Shown here piece after piece: positions 60,589 to 64,000 of a stretch of DNA of 64,000 nucleotides. The translations under genes and the position numbers were made by a program. Within the stretch, counting starts at the first letter, position 1. Every line of letters starts with the position of its first letter. Origin of the DNA: Paraconiothyrium sp. Pb-2020 (lineage: Eukaryota > Ascomycota > Dothideomycetes > Pleosporales > Didymosphaeriaceae); the NCBI GenBank assembly GCA_022419385.1, contig JAJUBI010000010.1:248001-312000 (forward strand), read 5' to 3'. The notes under the pieces were generated by a model that was given only the letters and a program-made list of their open reading frames with translations, did no database searches and had not been told where the DNA came from.

Positions 60589-61344
60589 TCACCACCATCT
60601 GTGTAGAGGAAACCGTGTACCGCGCGACGTGCAGGAACTCTTCAGTCTGATAAGGCACTGCTCATTGGCCTGTGGTTCAACACACCATTCTCCCAAGACG
60701 GGGTACTCGAGAGAGGGGTACCTATTGCTCACCAAGATGTGAGGTATTGGCAGGGCTGCAATCTGGTCTTTGGTCTCCACCCACATTATGGATTGGGAGA
60801 ACCTTTCGTAAGCTCTCACCACGCCTTCGGGAGCAGCACAGAAGTTGTACGAAGGAAGGGTAATACACTTTTCATCATTGAACGACCTCATGATATAGTT
60901 CCCGCCCTTGAGCTCTGGGTTCGCTTGTTCATAGCCTCTCCTCAAGTACTTCTGAAACTTGTCATCCGCCCTAGCAGGCGACGTCTCGTTCACCCACTTG
61001 TAAGTATTCTTGTTAGACGAAACATGACCGTATTGGTGACCGGCCACGTGGGCTGTGATGTAAGATTGAACACAGCTCAGACGGTAGTCCAGCGAGAAAA
61101 GGCACTGTAGGCTGTCCCTTTGTGGGATTACTATGAGTTGCACGTCCGAGGCCCGGCCTTTGTAAGTGACGCTACCGTAGGCCATGTGCTTCATATCAAG
61201 GTATGAATCGTCCCCTCCAGAGCACCGTATGTGTAGTGCACCGTCGCTTACCTCTGCTACTATGACGCCTGTAGTGCGGTCGTCCGTTGACTGCACCGTG
61301 CGGCTTAGACCCTCCATGCGCCCCAAGACTCCGTCTTTTACCAT
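60589..61344 (-). CDS. Hypothetical protein
   Basis: A 251-residue frame opens at ATG in GAAAATGGT. It has mixed alpha/beta composition with scattered Cys (9 or so) and no transmembrane segment or signal peptide. Stretches such as DGALHIRCSGGDD and LVSNRYPSLEYPVLGEW look like folded protein, but no family is recognised. An upstream frame (61345-61489) is also protein-like but out of phase, and no intron was found to join it. The last residues (RFPLHRWW) may be read in the wrong frame, since other frames there continue as DMSESSSDEETDGPV, so an unrecognised terminal intron is possible. Confidence 0.5.
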   Translation of the reverse strand: MVKDGVLGRMEGLSRTVQSTDDRTTGVIVAEVSDGALHIRCSGGDDSYLDMKHMAYGSVTYKGRASDVQLIVIPQRDSLQCLFSLDYRLSCVQSYITAHVAGHQYGHVSSNKNTYKWVNETSPARADDKFQKYLRRGYEQANPELKGGNYIMRSFNDEKCITLPSYNFCAAPEGVVRAYERFSQSIMWVETKDQIAALPIPHILVSNRYPSLEYPVLGEWCVEPQANEQCLIRLKSSCTSRGTRFPLHRWW

Positions 61345-61728
61345 TTTCCTTCACACCCGGAATCTGACCGCCACGCTCATCGACCAGAATACATGATGTG
61401 CCTGGCATTGACTTGATACTTGAATTTCTACTATGGATAGATGCTAACAGTATCGCGTCTCTGATAAGCTCGCCAGCTTTCCATCTCATCGGCGAAACGG
61501 TAACTGCACCAGAAGCCAGTAGTTTCTCTCACCCTGAAACTCACCGAACCACTCACTCACCGCTAGTTTCAAACGTCTCTCACCACGACGCCCCATCTAC
61601 TTGATCTAGAAGTAGGAGAACTACGTCTTATCGAACCTCCTACTCTGCTAGGCTATCTGTGACTATCATCCTCCCCAGCCATCCGAAGCAACAAGCTACA
61701 GAACCTCTACCCCGCGCTACTCTTCAAC

Positions 61729-61994
61729 ATGTCCAGCACAATTGTGAGTAGCCAAAGATCAGTCGCGAAGCCTGTCCCCTCGTATCACTGGCTTACTCGA
61801 TTGCGCAGGACCCCACGTCCGAGACCACATCTGCGACCATTACGACTGACACACACACGATTACGATTCGCATTGCCGAAGAAGGTAATGCAGGCAACAG
61901 CTCGATCGCCTGGACGATGATAGAGAACGAAGTGAAAATCGTGTTTCACGATTATCCCCAACCGGTTGTCATCATGCTGAAGGCTACACGGTAG
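61729..61994 (+). CDS. Two-exon small hypothetical protein
   Basis: A five-codon first exon (MSSTI) is followed by an intron at 61744-61808 (65 bp, GTGAGT...GCGCAG) and an exon to TAG at 61994, giving 66 residues. The product is Thr/Ile-rich with alternating strands (TITTDTHTITIRIAEEGN, then VKIVFHDYPQPVVIML), which suggests a small beta fold. No signal peptide is visible. The unspliced frame gives a different 63-residue Arg-rich product that looks less like protein. No family is recognised. Confidence 0.45.
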
Positions 61995-63732
61995 ATATGC
62001 CATCTGCTCCTGCTTTTGCAAGGCTACTTTTCTAACCCAGTATAGATCTGACCCGACTTCGGTGACGAATACGCATACGTCTACGCTGTTTTCGTCCAGC
62101 GCGGAAAACCCACGTTCGGGCAACTAGTGGATACGTACGGTTGACGGTTCGGCTAGGCTAAGCGGTCTTGATCATGGGTGAGGACGCCGGGATCTGAACA
62201 GGTCGTGGTTATGGCTCGGGCTGACATGTTCGGTGCCGGTATCTTGGTATCACCTCTGGGTACCTTGCGAGTGTCATTTCATGAATTTGCGACTGCTCTT
62301 GATACTGGTTTGTGGCTTTTTTCGGCTTTGGATAGAGCCTGCAGTGATATCTCAAACATTTCTTTATTCCAATTGTTCTCAATCCGTTTTATGCGAGACA
62401 TGACTCGATATTTGTTAACAGTCCATAGAGCTGATCATGGCCGGGACTAGGAAGTACACGGCCAGGAGCACGACCAGCGGTCGCACGAATATCAGCCACG
62501 CAGTTTGCAGTCTGTCACCGATTGAATTCACGCTCGCTGCACGAGAACTTATCCGTCGCCCGTTGGAGTTGCGCGTAAAATGGGGATAAGAAGGACCAGG
62601 GCTTGACTCACGAGTCGGAACAAGGTTGATCTTCCATATTCATATGTTGAAAACAAGGCTCTCTTGAGAAGGTGCCACCAGAGATCACGCTCCACGAACA
62701 GTCTGCAGGCGCAGAAGTTCGATTATCATCATTCCATCGGCCCACAAAGCTTCCAAGCTACGTGTATGTTCTCTGTTCGACCATGATCAATGCAGTGCCC
62801 TCTGTCAACGTTTCCGGCCACAGTGATCCGATGAAAATGTCAGGATTGTTGCACTATACTTGTTAAAGTTATGATTAAGAGAAATGAATTAGTGTACCCA
62901 TGTAACGGAAATCGACCTCTAGAACATAATCCAGAGCTATGGGTATATAACCTCGAGAACAAACGCCTTTGATACCACAATGTCCAAACCACGTAGCCCT
63001 CCATATGTTACCGAACTCCTCAAATGCAGTGTAATTCAAGAGTACCTTCGATGCTGCTCTTTGTCGGGGTACTATAGGTCGGCTCGTGGCGTGCAATCGT
63101 GCAGCTACCTCGAAGTAGCTGGTCGTAGAAGAAAAGGTGAAGAGAAAAAAACCGCTTGTGGGCGTGTTGGAAAAGGAAAATAAACAGAGTACTGGAGAAT
63201 TGAGCTGGTAGCACCACGTGTGGTCGCACATCGAAGATCGTAGGGATGCACGAGGCGCATTCAAGGATGCCTGGGGCACACGTTAGTCTGGGGTCTAACC
63301 ATGCTCGTGAGGTTGCCTGGAGAGCATACAAGGTTGTAGCGGAAACGCCGAAAGACCGCCACGATGCCTTGCTGCTCTGCGACAGACAATATCGTACCTA
63401 CTAGAGCTCGCCAGTGTGCTCTTCCTCGTCCATGAGAACGTAACCGTCTTCCTCATCGCTCACCGACTGGAGGCCCGCCTGCCCACAATCTGGACCAGGC
63501 AACAAACCCGTCCAACGACTCTGGCAAACGTTTGATTCACCATCGCCATTTCAACACCTTTACGCTGCAGAGGATCTGCCTGTCAAGTGAAGAACGACAC
63601 CTCTTCTGTCAGCAAGAACGAACCAAGTAGGTCATCCACTTACTCGTCTCGGCTTACACGCCTCAACTTCCACTCCTCAACTTCCACTCCTTCCACTCCA
63701 CAATTTCCACGTCCAAACTGACAACCACAGCC
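61995..63732. other. No supported gene; leader of the 63733 gene
   Basis: Open frames such as 62178-62450 plus and 62875-63279 minus have no supporting signals. The last 120 bp before 63733 are pyrimidine-rich with repeats of CTCAACTTCCACTC (about 63658-63711), which looks like a fungal promoter and 5' leader. Confidence 0.4.
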
Positions 63733-64000
63733 ATGCAATGCCTCGGCACCAGAAAGACTGACGGAATGCGATGCGAGCGCACAGCCCCCTCCGGAAAAGC
63801 CAAATGCGCGATGCACAGGGGCCAGCGCTACAACTACGGCTCAACCGCGGCGATTCGCCTGTACGGCGCCCCCAAGGAGTCCACCGAAAAGCCCAAGTCC
63901 AAGGCGACAGCTCCCGAGAAAACCGCCAAGGTCAAGATCGAGACACCCACCGCACCCGCAAAGCCCGCGAAGCCCGCGAAGCCCGCGAAGTCCGTGTCCA
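63733..64000 (+). CDS. Partial: Cys3His zinc-motif protein with Lys/Pro/Ala repeats
   Basis: An ATG in CAGCCATGCAA opens a frame with no stop before the window ends (89 complete codons). Residues 3-28 form C3-x10-C14-x10-C25-x2-H28 within a C-x-G-T-x-K-x-x-G-x-x-C pattern. This is like the small zinc-type motif (C-x-x-x-T-x-x-G-x-x-C...C-x-x-H) found in various fungal and phage-type proteins. Residues from about 50 on are Lys/Pro/Ala/Thr-rich and disordered, with a 9-bp tandem AAGCCCGCG near the edge that encodes PAK repeats. What follows is outside the window, so the main domain is unknown. Confidence 0.65.
   Translation, partial: MQCLGTRKTDGMRCERTAPSGKAKCAMHRGQRYNYGSTAAIRLYGAPKESTEKPKSKATAPEKTAKVKIETPTAPAKPAKPAKPAKSVS

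Noticed and set aside
61830..61920. RFALPKKVMQ reading near 61861 that resembles the KTVRFAFPEKV stretch at 60030
   Set aside because: It is only in the unspliced frame of the small 61729 gene. Similarity covers about 30 bp and could be chance.
63340..63660. Possible minus-strand gene ending in an acidic tail (DEEDGYVLMDEEE) with a GTAAGT...TTGACAG intron
   Set aside because: The exon phases could not be made to agree, and the upstream part would run antisense through the pyrimidine-rich leader of the 63733 gene.

Overview
The window looks like nuclear DNA of a filamentous ascomycete (Pezizomycotina). The genes have short introns of about 46-70 bp with CTAAC/CTGAC-type branch sites. The first 27.5 kb is a very AT-rich block of stop-riddled retrotransposons that carry the transition signature of repeat-induced point mutation (RIP). 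The sharp change from an AT-rich block to a roughly balanced block recalls the AT-isochore genomes known from Dothideomycetes, but placement below Pezizomycotina is inference.

Block 1 (1-27545) is a graveyard of nested mobile elements. Two are complete LTR retrotransposons with matching 5-bp target duplications. Element A (1581-8371, coding on minus) has 416-bp LTRs and GTACC duplications. Element C (18676-25822, coding on plus) has 480-483-bp LTRs and CTTAG duplications. Both are Ty3/gypsy chromoviruses: degraded zinc knuckle, protease, reverse transcriptase, RNase H, integrase and chromodomain can be read through the stops. A third gypsy pol (B, 13360-16085), a truncated copy of A (600-1345), an older LTR remnant of A swollen by a 54-bp tandem repeat (17974-18511) and a HARBI1/PIF-Harbinger transposase relic (about 8880-9700) make up much of the rest. 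Two further decayed reading frames could not be identified.

Block 2 (27546-41400) has ordinary base composition but few supportable genes. It holds a 13-bp minisatellite, a few tentative small genes, and a 70-residue signal-peptide ORF at 38738 with a good start context. A small putative secreted protein close to an AT block is a setting known for effector-like genes in related fungi, but its downstream frame looks shifted.

Block 3 (41400-64000) is gene-bearing. It holds two lineage-type hypothetical proteins (41566 and 43270), an F-box protein (44470-45690, minus), a tandem-UIM plus Cys/His zinc-binding protein (46323-47727, minus), a DEDDh-type exonuclease-like protein with an acidic 20-residue repeat (51077-52558), and a four-exon OPT oligopeptide transporter (54354-56859) that is intact apart from one in-frame TAG. 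Then come two small proteins with a K-x-V-R-F motif (57481-58016, minus; 59915-60517), a 251-residue unknown (60589-61344, minus), a two-exon 66-residue gene (61729-61994), and the start of a Cys3His zinc-motif protein that runs off the right edge (63733). Several of these genes only become visible after short introns are removed. The F-box and UIM genes are adjacent on the same strand and both belong to ubiquitin-linked families, but nothing in the sequence shows that they act together. No CRISPR array, rRNA, convincing tRNA or prokaryote-type operon was seen.
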